NCBI GenBank assembly: GCA_037127255.1
Contig: JBANSL010000003.1
Coordinates: forward strand, 47,865,814-47,929,813
DNA from: Persicaria tinctoria
Taxonomy: Eukaryota > Streptophyta > Magnoliopsida > Caryophyllales > Polygonaceae
Reading direction: 5' to 3'
DNA: 64,000 nt
In this document: in pieces, positions 1 through 12,724 of the stretch
How the letters are laid out: the number at the start of each line of letters is the position of its first letter
How positions within the stretch are numbered: position 1 is the stretch's first letter
Made by a program: the position numbers and the translations under genes
Notes under the pieces: generated by a model
What the model was told of the DNA's origin: nothing
Database searches by the model: none
What the model saw: only the letters and a program-made list of their open reading frames with translations

Positions 1-737
1 TTAGAAAGGGCAAAATTAATTTAATATGGCTAACTCAAATGGACTAAATATGAACATGACTAAATAAATCCGGTAATCAAACAAAGGGAAACGAAGGGGT
101 AGTGAAGGCGCTAGACCATCCCTATTGGATGTAGCTGGGAACGGGTAGACGAAATATAACTTGTTCTTTACAGATAGGCTTACAAGACTCCACGGGATTG
201 CGCCGTAGGGGCTGGAGTGGCGAGTTAGGTAGAGACCATGAGGTTTTGCCCCTCCAGTCAGCCGCCTCTTGAAGGCCGGCCTTAGGATAGCTTGATTGTT
301 GATTGTTATGTGCTGAGTGTTGTATGCTTAAATTGGAGACTTGGTTGATATTCTTGATTATGAATCATGTGTTAAATGCCTACTTGAATGGAATAGCGGG
401 GGAGACCTTATGCCATTATAGAGTCAGGATTCCAGTCCTCGTGGGATCGCCTTTGACCTCTTAAGCGTGACTACTTTCTTCTTCGGCCTTCTTTTCCTGA
501 CCCACTAAACGTCTTTATTGAGTTTTTCTTCCGATGTCGGCCTGATATACGGGTAACCATATTTGAGGTTGTATTAGAGTACGCTACTACCTGAGCCCTT
601 TTCTACCCTACTCGAGAGTTACACGAATATTTCACGGGAAACAAGTCATGGGGTTCATGGAAGTGAGTCAGAGCCGCCCTTGTAGATCTCCGTCGAGTTA
701 TCTTAGTTTCTTCGTCCATGATTGTATGATTCTATAT

Positions 738-1700
738 GTACTACCCCATAGACTTGCAGGTTGATCCGTAGTGTGAAATTATGCCTACATGTCTTGATGT
801 CCATGTTTAGCCATTGTTTAGATCAGTATTACATTTGTTATGCCCCCATATCATCCCAACATGATCTACTTAGTATATGCATTGTTATACTAAGGCTCGA
901 ATGAATGTGTCATATGTTAGTAAACTGCATGATCGATGTCCTCTCTGCAAATAGGCTCATGATAGTGTGCTTATTCCATTCTGATATCCTTATAGAGTTA
1001 TTTACTTGGTGGGTGTATGTTACAACTTGATGTTCAACCCGATTCATATGATGCCTAGTTTCCAAAATGCTTATCCAATTGTCATGATATGATGACCTCC
1101 ATGCCTCTCAGATACTTTCATGAATATATGACCTGACACGCCGCACGAGCACACACCACGATAATTCCTGGTTTTGTATATGCATGACTCGACATGATGT
1201 GTTATTCCCAACATATATTGTGATGTTGATCCTTAATGTGGATTTGTGGTTGTATATCATTATGTATCTATGCTTGGCCACCTTGTTTACGTCTTAGGTC
1301 ATACTTCGTTGTATTCATGTCAAACCCCCTATGCATGCACAACCTGATTTCATTGGTGCCTTGCATCGTCTTACTAATGATTGATTAAATGCATATGTCA
1401 CAAGTTACGAACTCGCATGATAGTCAGTGTCTCTTCTGGGTTAGGTTCATGATAGTGTGACCCTTAGCATGTCAGTTTTGCTCTCGTTACTCATCATGTA
1501 CTCATATGACGGTTAATTCCTAGCATGACTTATAATCCATCATCTGTGATGTTCTCTTGTTAACTCTATAAAGATACAAGTGTCTTATCATGTATCGCTA
1601 GAATCATGTAGGATCACGATGTGACTTGATATATCCTTGTGTTAAATACGTGCCCTGATTGTATACTGTCAATCTATACCTGTGTACTTGCATGCTTTAT
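738..1700. repeat. Diverged tandem duplication, about 480-bp period
   Basis: Two consecutive blocks (about 740-1215 and 1216-1700) share the same ordered words: GTTGATCC, an ATGTTTAGCCA/ATGCTTGGCCA pair, and a TCATGATAGTGTG block at about 958 and 1447. Identity is low, so the duplication is old. Similar words recur further on, so there may be more units. This pattern is common in non-coding parts of large gypsy elements. Confidence 0.45.
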
Positions 1701-1873
1701 ATTCACATGAAGTCGTGCTGCCTTAAGCTCATGTTGCCGTTTTCTCCATATTCTCCCTTGTCCTCATATGGTCAAGTTACGATTGGTTGACCCCTTAAAT
1801 GCATCCGTGCTAGTTGCCAAATGAACATGTAACCTATGTTGCATAGCCATGCATCTTATCATGTTAAAATATA

Positions 1874-2110
1874 CTCCCTCCGTTCAACAAAACTTGTCGT
1901 TTACTATTCATGCACGTTTTTTTAGAATGATAAAAACTATATAAAATATTCATTTTTTTTAAAAAAATTTTGAACAAGTTTGTACTTATTAATAATAACT
2001 ACGAAATTGTTAAAAAAATATATTTAAAAAGTCGATATTTTATATAGTTTTTAGCTCCTAAAAAAGCGTGCATAAATAGTAAAACGTCAAGTTTTGTTGA
2101 ACGGAGGGAG
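1874..2110. mobile_element. Stowaway-like MITE (Tc1/Mariner type)
   Basis: The element begins CTCCCTCCGTTCAACAAAAC and ends with its reverse complement (GTTGAACGGAGGGAG). It is flanked on both sides by TA, the target duplication of Tc1/Mariner elements. The two halves are complementary along most of the 237 bp, so the whole element would fold into one long hairpin. It has no coding capacity. Confidence 0.9.
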
Positions 2111-2271
2111 TATCTTATAGGACCCAGGAATTATGACTTGTGTGTATTCATGCCTTACTTGCATTATGATCTGCTCTTTCATGGAATAGACTTCGCAAAG
2201 TCTTGTATTATTTCCATCATCTCTAATGTGCGATCTTTTTAACTGGTTAGGAATTGATAGACCCATTTATA

Positions 2272-2370
2272 GAGTTAGTGCCTATTTTTAACGCATGTTA
2301 AGCTTTAGGTGATTATCAATGTGTGCCTATCATCTCACCACTCGAGTTAGTGCCTATTTTTAACGCATGT
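2272..2370 (+). repeat. Pair of 27-bp direct repeats
   Basis: The same 27-bp word (starting GAGTTAGTGCC and ending AACGCATGT) is present at 2272-2298 and at 2344-2370, separated by 45 bp. Both copies are identical, in contrast to the heavily diverged repeats around them. This indicates a recent local duplication. Confidence 0.8.
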
Positions 2371-5300
2371 CCCTTGTCATTCTCAATGCTTCTGCAAATG
2401 AATAATCTGGCACCTCGCATGACCACCCACACATCACGATAGCTATAAGGCACTCGCATGATTACCTTTGCATATATAATGTAGCTTATCGTCTCCTTGA
2501 AACATGATACCTTAGGAGCATCGTCATGTTTCGCACTATGATATGTGCATGACTCCTTCAACACAACTACTTATATTCCTTTTATATGTGCTAATGATTG
2601 GATGCAATGGTGATCCTGCTTAAACTTCTATGACACGTCCCACTAATCTATGGAGTTGCTCGATGCATCTTATTCTTATACATCTGTGATTGTCCCATAG
2701 TACCTTGTAAAATCTATGCATACAGAGATATGACTTGTGCGACCGCATGCTCAACTTGCACTCTTGTCATAGGTTGTGATAGCCTTGTTATACTCTCTCT
2801 ACATGATCTTATGACTGTCCAAGCATGTTAGATATTGTTAGCCAGTTAGAATGCTATGCCTCCACATGGTTGTATCATGCTAAGTGTGATTAATGGCATG
2901 CTTATGTGTGTTCTCGTCGATGTTGTTCTTTTCACATGATGCCCTTTCGATGTTTAACTAGATGAACTAATACTTTTATGAAATGTGCGTTAATTAGTAG
3001 TTGAATACCACGTTGCATGTTATACCCAACAACATGGTAGATGCATGTATACATGAGCTATGATTTCGGTGACAAATTGTTCCTCAATGACTACCTTTGA
3101 TTGTGCTTTTTCGTTAAATATATATTACTAGTATTATGAAGGACTTACTTTCCCCATAGCTCCTTGTGTAATGACATCCCGCACTTACCCTATTATAAGA
3201 ACGTTGTTGTTGCATGAAATGGTTTCCATACGACTTTATATGATCCTTTCATGGCATTAGTCCGATTGATATGAAACATCTCGATAGGTTTGCATGTGAT
3301 CCTATATTGATTATGACCTGCTTATGTGTACCTGTCACGAACAATTTACTCTATGTGTAATGCTCTATGTTGATTACTGGATTTTGCATGAGCTTTATGT
3401 CGCACAAATCTATTGTGCATCCGTGTATACATGGTTCTTATACATATCAAGCTTGTTTGATATATGAAATGAAAAGTTGCTAGCTAGTCTCTTATGCCCC
3501 ATGCAGAACCCGATCATGCTTCTGGTTGCCCCTATCTCTTAACATTTCTCATCAAAGTAGCTACGTGTTAGTGTTTAGTGATGTTGCTAGTTTACTCCAT
3601 GATTGGTATATGTTTTGATTGTTGCACTTGTAACCTCATAGAGTTCCATAAGGGCATCATACTCCTTGGGTCGGGATTTTGTTTTTCACCATATCATCGT
3701 CAGCTGATATGTGTTCGGTTCCGTAGGGAGTCCGGCTTGTCCTCCTTGTCTCTCCCCTATCTCCGCTAACTAAAAATTTGCTTGCAATACCTTGACGAAC
3801 GATGGCGTAGAAAATAGCACGTTTAGCCAAATAGCATGGTAGCGGCGCAGCGGAAGCACGGTGGGCCCATAAACCCCAGGTCCCAAAACGGACATATTGA
3901 TTCTTTGAATTATGAACTGGTGGTGGACGTTACTTGTTTGACTTCTACTTATGATTATGAATTTTAGTGCTTTGGTGTTCCTATGTGACTGACCCTGTGA
4001 TATGATTGGTGTTCTGTGTCGGTAAGCCTTGTCTGATTCTTTTACTCGTCGAACATGAACTATACCTGCTCAGGTCCTGACCTTATGTTTAGTAATCATG
4101 ATATTATGTGCCCCATTAATATGTGGCAGTATGTTATTTGATGCTGGCCTGATATTACTTTTGCTCAAATTATTAATAGCATGATGTAATGTGATAACTT
4201 CGCTTGCTATGCCAATATATGATATTCTACAATACTTACTGAGCATGATAGTATCTTGGGACTAATGACATGTGACTGTTTGAGGCAATGCGAGATAATG
4301 ATATATAAACCTAGTGTGAAATCATTTTACATGCTGATATGAAATACTTGAAGGCTAAGTGATAGTAGAGTGTAGAGTCCATAGTATCAGGATGCATGTT
4401 ATCCTGATATAATGGTATGCAATGTTCCGTTAAGCTAAATGTTGTCGCGATGCTATTTTGTGCTACTATGTTGTTAGACTTAGCTATTGTTGAACCATGA
4501 AAGCATGACCGATTCGATGTTGATGACTTGAACTTAAATTGCTGAAATGTACGTGATTGTGGTGATACCTCTATGGTTTGATATTTCAAAAAATTGATTT
4601 TCAGCTAGATCCTTGGCTATGAAAATGGTGAATATCTTGGCTTACTGAACCTTGTGGGAATGGATTTGTTGTGTTGACTTGTTGTCGTTCTATTATTGAT
4701 GCCCATTTGTGACCAATTCTGCTATATTGATAGTGCTAAGTAGGAGACCATGCTGACATGGTTTGTTGCGGTTGAGGCTTGATGTGTTTGTGTGTTGCCC
4801 TTTCAAAAATGATATTCCTGCTTGATGCATTCTTATTTGGTTGACACCTAGAACATGAAATGCTAATGTTGAGTTTGACGTTCCAATATACTCGTATGCG
4901 GCAATGTTGATGGATGGCTATTCGTGTTATGATTTTGGCATGGTCAATCTCGATGGTTGGTTGTTTATGAGGTGGCATGTCTTGGTTATGTTGATTTTGA
5001 TAATGGCTAGAAATTCGTAGCTTGGAATTGCTTTTGAGATTGGAACCTAGGCAGAGAATATGGGATTAGCCCTTAGAGGTGGATGATTCCACCTCTTAAA
5101 TTCTAAATTTGCTTGACCAACTTGGATTTTTAAAAGCTTTGGAATGGTTTTGAAGTTGAGAGGTTTGCTTGATTGAAAGGTTTTCAACGGTTTCGAAAAA
5201 GACTAACTTGGATTTTGAGAGACCAAACGCGATCGAAAAATTTCAACGATTTTGAGGCCAATCTTTTTCAATTGCGAAATCCCCTTTGAAACTTTTCCAA

Positions 5301-5639
5301 CCCGGGCAACTCTATGATACTTCACGAAGTGGATACAAGCATTTTATGAGGGCCCTTGTAGGGTGTTTGCTAAGACCTAGTGATGATATTGTAGAACTTT
5401 TAGAGTTGTGGTACTTCCGAAAAGTCAAAGCGAGGATGTGATATGGGCGCTTATTGCATACTTGTCAAGGCCAATTGGAGATGTCACGATCGTGACTGGG
5501 ATGTTGTGAAAATCCTGGAAGACGCAACCGAGATAATTACAAGATCCTTGGACATGGTCCTTGGACTCATCAATTTCAAACTTCATCCCCTACTTTGTTT
5601 TAGTTTTAGTCTCGGGGACGAGACTTGTTTTTAGAGGTG

Positions 5640-6601
5640 GATGATGTAAAGGCTCGGATTTTTAAATCCTAATTTTTGGAAGAATAAATTAAAAATGAAT
5701 TTAAATCGGATTTAATTAGAATATTTCAAGGAAAACTCGTCTTTAAATTAGTAAATCGAAATTGAAACTCTTAAAGCGGGTTCCGGTCAAATTTTGAAAT
5801 TTATGCAAAATAGGTTTTATTCCGCTTTCATACATCGAGAATTGGAAAATGATGTTCGGATTCATTATTAAAATCGGATTGGAAATTTTAATATGTGGAT
5901 TGATCGAGTCGAGATAAGGTCGAGAGAGCGGATTTTAGGATTTAATTCCGGGTATTTTGAATTTTTTTTATTCTTGGCACCACTTTTGTTTTCCCCTTCA
6001 TTCTGCCTTCTTTCTCCTCAGTCAAAGTCGATGTGGCACTCCACTTTCCTCCTTCCAATTCTAGCTAAACCACACCACCTTCAAACTCCTTGCCTCACAT
6101 TAGGGTGTCTTCATTTTTTGCTAAAGATTAAACATAACCACACCCCATTCAGAGGCTAACCCACGCCAACTGTTCACCCTCCTGCTGGATGTCAGAACGC
6201 AGCACAGACCTCCTCTCCCCTCTTTTTACTTGATCCAAACCAACAAGCTTGCTTGCTCCCCATTCCATACTTTTCCATCTCACCATGCCTCCAATTCCTC
6301 TGATTTTCATTTTTAATTTAAACCCACTTCTCCTTTCCTCCCCACTATGACTTTTGCAGCAACGTAAGGGAAATCCAAAGCCACCCCTTTTTCTCCATTT
6401 CAACTCAAGCTCCTACACAAAATCCACTCCATCCCCTTCTTTCAATTGCCTTCAAAATCACAACCTCCACACACATAACCGCAGCACCAACTACGAGGAA
6501 CTCCCGAGCGCCCTTCCCCCGAACTCTTCTATTTACCGTGAGCTGTCCCGAATGCCACAACGCCTTCTCCTCCATCCTGGTACGTCGGCAGCAGAGACCA
6601 C
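5640..6601 (+). mobile_element. Long gypsy-type LTR, first part (split by an insertion)
   Basis: The start TGATGTAAAGGCTCGGATTT, preceded by a purine-rich run (TTTTTAGAGGTGGA) and a GGGGACGAG motif, resembles the junction between internal region and 3' LTR in Tekay/Del-like chromoviruses. The LTR is interrupted at 6601/6602 by a complete nested element and resumes after 16037. Short ORFs here (for example 5893-6159) have no recognisable product. Clade and exact start are inference, because the partner LTR is outside the window. Confidence 0.45.
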
Positions 6602-7140
6602 TGATGAAATCTGATTTTCGGAATCCCATGTCGGCAGGTTCCGGGATCAAGTGGAGCGCGAGCGAGCTCAGACGATCGGGCTTACTTGAGACGCGCGACG
6701 AGATTTCGTCGGCGTACCCAAACCTGTGCCGATCCGAGCTCAAGCCATCCGCGTATCTCCGTCCTCCTTCAGTTCCATCAATGTCGGTTTTTACTAGCCG
6801 AGGCTATTTTCGCTTAAAAAGGGGGCTCAAAGCTAGGGAATCCGGCCTAAACCGTTAGATATCCCAATTTTCGACCCTTTCCTTTGAGCCATCATTTCTA
6901 TATTTATAGGCCAAGATTAGCTTCCATTTGCATGTATCAATTGACAAGTGTTTTAGGTTTTAGGACAAGTGTCTTAGGTTTTTAGGACAAGTGTCTTAGG
7001 TGATGCCACGTGTCGGTAGGAGCTTTTAGTGGATTTTCCATATCTTGGTCGGGTTTATAATCAACCTAAAAATGGGTTTATTTATATAGCGGGAACCCTA
7101 TTATGCATATGATATTATTTATTTTCTTGGTGTTTCGTCA
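6602..7140 (-). repeat. 3' LTR of the minus-strand LARD element
   Basis: This 539-bp LTR starts TGATGAAATC and ends TTTCGTCA. It contains a short tandem repeat of AGGACAAGTGTCTTAGGTTT (about 6950-7000). It is the downstream LTR when the element is read on the minus strand. The ACCAC target duplication lies immediately outside it at 6597-6601. Confidence 0.88.
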
Positions 7141-7440
7141 CAGCTCCTCGAAACTTAGTTAAGATGAGTCTTAGCTAGGGTTCGATTTAAACGAGACAAC
7201 ATATGCATTTGTACTCTGTCTTCCTTCGGAAGAGTACTTGATATATCAGACTTTTGGTGCAATGTTTTAACTAAGTTTGTTTGGTCTGGGATGTACCCAA
7301 CTTATTAGTGGGTTGCCTACGTATCTCTTGGGAAGAGAATCAGGCCTTTCGTAGTTCAATCAGAAAGCTCTCTGCGGATGAGAGTTCCCGCGTTGAAGGG
7401 TTTTAATTTATACTCATTTAGAGTTTTAGCTCCGCGAGAT

Positions 7441-7640
7441 TATCGGCTACGAGCAGGAGGCCCTCTATGAGCATAGCTCCAGTGTCGAGGGACTTATCAA
7501 ATGTGCCCCGAGAGGCCTAAGATACGATTGGTGGCCCTTCGTGAGCCATAGCTCTATCTTCGAGGGACTTAGTAAAATGTTCGATCCAGGAGGCAGGCTC
7601 TACCGGATACCCGACGCGGAGCAAGCTCCACCGTCTCGAG
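7441..7640 (-). repeat. Diverged outlier copies of the LARD tandem unit
   Basis: Three imperfect units of about 70 bp share the words GGAGGC, AGCTCCA and CGAGGGACTTA with the large arrays at 11490-13185, but are far more diverged. They suggest that the arrays once extended further or were seeded from here. Confidence 0.5.
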
Positions 7641-7666
7641 CCAACTTTCACGAGGGATAAAATATA

Positions 7667-7919
7667 CTCCCTTTGTTAATTAAAACATGTCGTTTTAGAC
7701 ATTTGCACATCTATTAAGAAAGCAAATAAAAGCAAACAAAAATACACTTATACCCCTAATTATTACTTTATTTTTTCACTTTATTGAAAACTACAACTAA
7801 CAAACATCTAATCATGACAAGGGTAATTTTGGAAAGTGGACACCAAAATACCTAAAACGACATGTTTTTCTTAACAAGATTTTACTCCTAAAACGACATG
7901 TTTTTCTTAACGGAGGGAG
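7667..7919. mobile_element. Stowaway-like MITE with duplicated 3' arm
   Basis: The left end is CTCCCTTTGTTAATTAAAAC, the right end is CTTAACGGAGGGAG, and TA flanks both sides. The right terminal arm (CTAAAACGACATGTTTTTCT and following bases) is present twice in tandem, at about 7852-7875 and 7889-7912, so the copy carries two 3' arms. It sits inside the LARD element. Confidence 0.82.
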
Positions 7920-8529
7920 TATATTTCTTTCCTGTAAACTAAAAGGAAAAAATGAAGTTCCTTAAATGGATTCAAACTTGAGATGTCTTGGATTGTTTCA
8001 CGTGTGTGCCATCGCCCAAGCCAGGCAAGCTTCTTTGCATTTTGCGTGCGTTTACTTTTGTTGAAAAATTCATCCACGAGCGGTAGCTATCGTGGATTCA
8101 AAGCTCATCTTCCTCGCTAATGCCAAGGTACAATTGAGTTTGGAGAGTTCTACTTACCATTGATAAGAAGAAACTAATTGCAATGATCACAAACGTCCAA
8201 CCGACCGATCGAGTTATGTGTTATCGTGTGCGGACCCTCCTATGTCCCGTCATTGCTGCTCATCCTCAAATGGTAAAGATCGGTGATATCAAGAAGATCA
8301 GGAGGGGATCTAACATCTACAAAGACCTCTGATCTTCGATCGCGTCCAGGGCACTGAAAGTGCTCGCAGTCATTGATATCGTGGTTGATCTGTCACCCTC
8401 GTCGGTTTCCTTATCTGGTTTTAATCCGCGTTGAATCTTTGCTCTGTTGATCCATCCGCGGCTAGGAAAAGGTAATCCGTTTCTCATCTTCAGCCATAAA
8501 CTTACCCTTTATTGACTTCTCACACTTCT

Positions 8530-10900
8530 GATGGATGCCGACAGTTCAATCTGGCATAACCAGGGGCTTTTATTTGATGTAGTTGCGGGTGAACGGGTAC
8601 GATCCTCTTAACCGTCAATTTCCATTCGCGGGTTGGCCATAGTCTTTTGTCTCAAGATTTTGTCGGCACGCGGGGGTGAGGGTAGTTTCTCATTATCCTC
8701 AATCTTCTTCGCCACCCTGATTCGTCCGCGTGTGATTGCGAAGAAAATCATACCATGTGTTTTTGGAAAATGGAATGCTCCCTTAAGAAAGGGGCGCTAC
8801 CTCCATATGGAGTACTTATTTTTGCTGTCAAGTATTATGCATTTTTCAATTCCTCCAATCTATTTGAGAAATTATACTCATGCGGCGGATCGATACCAGA
8901 ACTTCAGTTTTTAACTTCTCCAAGGTCAAATCCTTATTGTCAAGATACAAACTCAAGATTGCATTTCATAATTTGTACAACGGAACGAATCCAGAGGTGT
9001 GCCGTGATAATTTAGTTCAACTCCTTTTCAGCCGCTGCTGGAGTACCAAAATTAGGCTTACAAATGCCGCAAGATTGGAGAAGCCGCTACTGGGATAACG
9101 TTTTTTGGCGGTCCTATTTTTCGTTGCGAGTGCTTAAATTTCTATGATGCAAAGGTGTTGTCTGCGGGGAGGAGGCATTTGTCATGGCCAAAGATATGTT
9201 GATGCCCAGGCGCTGATGGGAGATGAGACTCATCACCATTATCCCTTATCCGAGCTTTCTCCTCTTTGACTGTTTGTTCGTGCTTGAGTTATGTTTCAGC
9301 GGCTGCCACTAAATCTTTATCTATTCATAGCCACATCCGTCTTTATTCTATTTCTTGCACCCCCTTTCTACTCTTTTCGATGTGCATTCGAGAGATTCAC
9401 CAGCAAGGGGCGTGGCTTATACCTTTATTTTCCATGCGCAGAACTTGCCTTCAAATAATAAATAGCCTCTTGGAAGTATGCATATATATACCACCAGCAA
9501 AATCATACAAATTGTTGTGATTTTTCTCGTGCCCCATGATATTGACGTCCTTCTTGACCACGGATGCATCCGAGGCCTCTGTTTTCGAAATTCATTAGCA
9601 GCGGGCCATCCCCTCTTTTTCCTGTTTGCAACGGGATTTTAGCTATCGTCCTATCGACGAGTGAATCTTTGCTTGAGAGGAGAAAGATATTCAATCCTTT
9701 GTGAAGGAGACTCGTTGCTCTTCATCCGCGTACGATCAACTTTCAGCAACTTTGATCAGAATGCCCAACTATTTAGATGGCTCGATCGTTGCCGCCACAT
9801 GTTATCCTTGGTGAAGGTGACTCGATGATCTTCGTTGGCTGACGATCAATTTCTCTATAGCGAAAGCAAAATTATAGTTGTTGCCCTCTCGCAAGTCCTC
9901 GACCTGCCGATTGAAGAGTCAGTGTTGGGTTACTTAGGCCGAATTCGTCACAACTTCCCGATTCAGTTGAAACTAATCACCCGTCTGAACGCGCCTCAGA
10001 CTTAAATAGGTGAACGAAGACCACCTTTTCTTGCGAACTCATGGGTATGTTGATTTAACTATCGTTCGAGGATGTCACAGAGATTTAAAGCTCCTCAAAC
10101 ACACCTGTTGAGGTCATTTTAATACAAGTAGGCGCCATTTTTAAGCTTTAACAAATTTGTCGGTCCTAGAGTTGTTGTTGCAGCTGCCCTTATCCATCCG
10201 CGGATGGTTCTGACCGGTGAAATCAGGATCACGAACCCACTCCATAGAAAACAATGTTCCTGCGAGGACGATAGTATTGCATTCCCCTATGATAACAAAA
10301 TACAGTAATGGGTCAACCTCCTTGTGAAGCTTATTGCTGGTGTTGGATCGAGATGGGTATGTTGGAAGTGGTCGCCCGATCAATGGAGCGGCCGCCCGTC
10401 AAAGGAGTTAATGGGCCCTAGGCCTCTAGGCGCTGCTTGCGTGCTGATCCGTTACTCTCGTTGATTGGCATAGACGCGGATGAACGGGCACAACCTTTTT
10501 AATCGCTGATTTTCATCCGCGGGTTGGATATGATTTTGTCCGCACGCGGGCGCAACCTTTTTAATCGCTGATTCTTTGATTGCATTGTTCCTACCGTTCT
10601 TGGTTCCTCTAACCCATTTGAGAGGACAGACACGCTTAGCAAGTAGATACAAATTGGCCTCATATCATTTTTTGGACCCATCTGCAGTTTTATTTTCAGT
10701 CGTTGCCGATATTTCAAACCCAAGCTCTGGCTTCATAATTTGTCTGAAGGACCCGAATCCGGTGGTACTTTGCAACGCATTATTTCGCCTCCTTTTTAGC
10801 TGCTGCTAGTATGGCGTTCTCGACATATTGTTTTGCCGCAGCCGTTTGGATTTCTTAATTCGAGAATGGCTGTCCGCGGGTCGGAGGCCTTTGCCCACGC
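8530..10900. repeat. Old large internal duplication in the LARD element
   Basis: Segments near 8590-9100 and 10450-10850 share ordered words: a GGGTGAACGGGT/GGATGAACGGGC pair, TCATCCGCGGGTTGG versus TTCGCGGGTTGG, CTTCATAATTTGT and AGCTGCTGCT-type blocks. The spacing is about 1.8 kb. A smaller repeat (GTGAAGG-GACTCG-ATCTTC, ATGATCAA-like words) recurs near 9700 and 9810. No coding signal is present. Confidence 0.4.
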
Positions 10901-11489
10901 CTATGAGCCTGTCACTATATTCCATACATGGATTGGAAATGGGACTCATCGTCGTTATCTTTATTTAGCCGGGCTTCCTCCCTGACTATATCTTCGCACT
11001 TAAATCGAGCTTCGATGATTTAACAACATTCTCTTATTCACTCATAGCTGTAGTAGCCCATATGCATATGATTTTGTCCTATTTCATTAACTCCTACCGG
11101 TGTGCGGGTTCGGGAGGATTTAAATAAAGTTATGTAATGAGGTTTATATGAGTAAAAAACTCTCTCCACATCTCCTATTCAGACCTGTGAATTCAAGGCT
11201 TCGGTGGCATTTCTAAGTGCTGCGACTAAGTATTTGAACATAGTAGACTATTCTTTTCCAACTAATCTTGACTCCAAATAGTCAGCTTAAATGAAAAAGT
11301 CGTATGGAAACAAGCTAATGAACAAACTAGGCAAGATTAGTGACAGTAAATGAATCATCAAGTATCAATGCGCGGGGATTCCGAGCTCCTCGAAAAAACA
11401 TGTCAGAATCATACTTTCCAAAGCGATTGCGATTTTAAGGTTCAGTGAATCTGTCATTCCTAGGATCGTAGCCATGGATGCTCTTGGGA

Positions 11490-12724
11490 TGCAGATTTGA
11501 TCGGAGGCCTGACGCGGAGGCAAGCTCTAGCGTCCTAGGACTTAATATAAAATATCATCTTCCAGAATGCAGATTCGATCGGAGACCCGACGAGGAGCCA
11601 AGCTCCAGCGTCCTGGGACTTAATATAAAATATCATCTCCGAGAATGCAGATTCGATCGGAGGCCTGACGCGGAGCCAAGCTCCAGCGTCCTAGGACTTA
11701 ATAGAAAATATCATCTCCGAGAATGCAGATTCGACCGGAGGCCCGACACGGAGCCAAGCTCCAGCGTCCTAGGGACTTAATATAAAATATCATCTCCGAG
11801 AATGCAGATTCGATCGGAGGCCCGACGCGGAGCCAAGCTCCAGCGTCCTAGGACTTAATACAAAATATCATCTCCGAGAATGCAGATTCGATCGGAGGCC
11901 CGACGCGGAGCCAAGCGCCAGCGTCCTAGGACTTAATATAAAATATCATCTCCGAGAATGCAGATTCGATCGGAGGCCCGACGCGGAGCCAAGCTCCAGC
12001 GTCCTAGGACTTAATATAAAATATCATCTCCGAGAATGCAGATTCGATCGGAGGCCCGACGCGGAGCCAAGCTCTAGCGTCCTAGGACTTAATATAAAAT
12101 ATCATCTCCGAGAATGCAGATTCGATCGGAGGCCCGACGCGGAGCCAAGCTCCAGCGTCCTAGGACTTAATATAAAATATCATCTCCGAGAATGCAGATT
12201 CGATCGGAGGCCCGACGCGGAGCCAAGCTCCAGCGTCCTAGGAATTAATAAAAAAATATCATCTCCGAGAATGCAGATTCAATCGGAGGCCCGACGCGGA
12301 GCCAAGCTCTAGCGCCCTAGGACTTAATATAAAATATCATCTCCGAGAATGCAGATTCGATCGAAGGCCCGACGCGGAGCGAAGCTCCAGCGTCCTAGGA
12401 CTTAATATAAAATATCATCTCCGAGAATGCAGATTCGATCGAAGGCTCGACGCGGAGCCAAGCTCCAGCATCCTAGGGACTTAATATAAAATATCATCTC
12501 CGAGAATGCAGATTCGACCGGAGGCCCGACGCGGAGCTAAGCTCCAGCGTCCTAGGACTTAATATAAAATATCATCTCCGAGAATGCAGATTCAACCGGA
12601 GGCCCGACGCGGAGCTAAGCTCCAGCGTCCTAGGACTTAATATAAAATATCATCTCCGAGAATGCAGATTCGATCGGAGGCACGACGCGGAGCGAAGCAC
12701 CAACGTAAGGGGACTAAATAAAAT
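11490..12724 (-). repeat. 78-bp tandem array, about 15 copies
   Basis: The unit starts GCAGATTCGATCGGAGGCCC and ends AATATCATCTCCGAGAAT. It is repeated about fifteen times with only scattered substitutions and occasional 1-bp indels. Because 78 is a multiple of three, long frames stay open across several units (for example 11478-11780), but this follows from the repeat length and is not evidence of a gene. The last copy (12664 on) is a hybrid that passes into the next array. Tat-lineage gypsy elements commonly carry tandem arrays in their non-coding regions. Confidence 0.93.

Larger units (their letters stand above)
1..5639. other. Non-coding repeat-derived sequence upstream of a long LTR
   Basis: No ORF here resembles a protein I know; the longest are under 95 codons and scattered on both strands. 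The sequence is rich in short ATG/CATG-containing words and contains old, diverged tandem duplications (see 738-1700). It ends in a motif typical of the 3' end of gypsy elements: a CGGGGACGAG stretch, then a short purine-rich run, then an LTR-like start. I infer that it is the internal, largely non-autonomous part of a large gypsy-type element whose 5' end lies outside the window. It could also be unrelated decayed repeat DNA. Confidence 0.35.
7141..11489. other. Non-coding internal region of the LARD element
   Basis: No ORF in this 4.3-kb stretch has a recognisable domain. It contains diverged relatives of the 78-bp array unit (7441-7640), a MITE (7667-7919) and an old internal duplication (8530-10900). 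It would form the 3' untranslated part of the element's genomic RNA. Confidence 0.6.

Noticed and set aside
8633..9098. Overlapping ORFs of 72-93 codons inside the LARD element
   Set aside because: Three overlapping frames, none with a known domain and none conserved in the duplicated copy near 10.5 kb.
11478..11780. 100-codon ORF with repeated CRFDRRPD peptide
   Set aside because: It is a translation of the 78-bp tandem unit. Because 78 is a multiple of three, frames stay open without selection, and 1-bp indels elsewhere break it.
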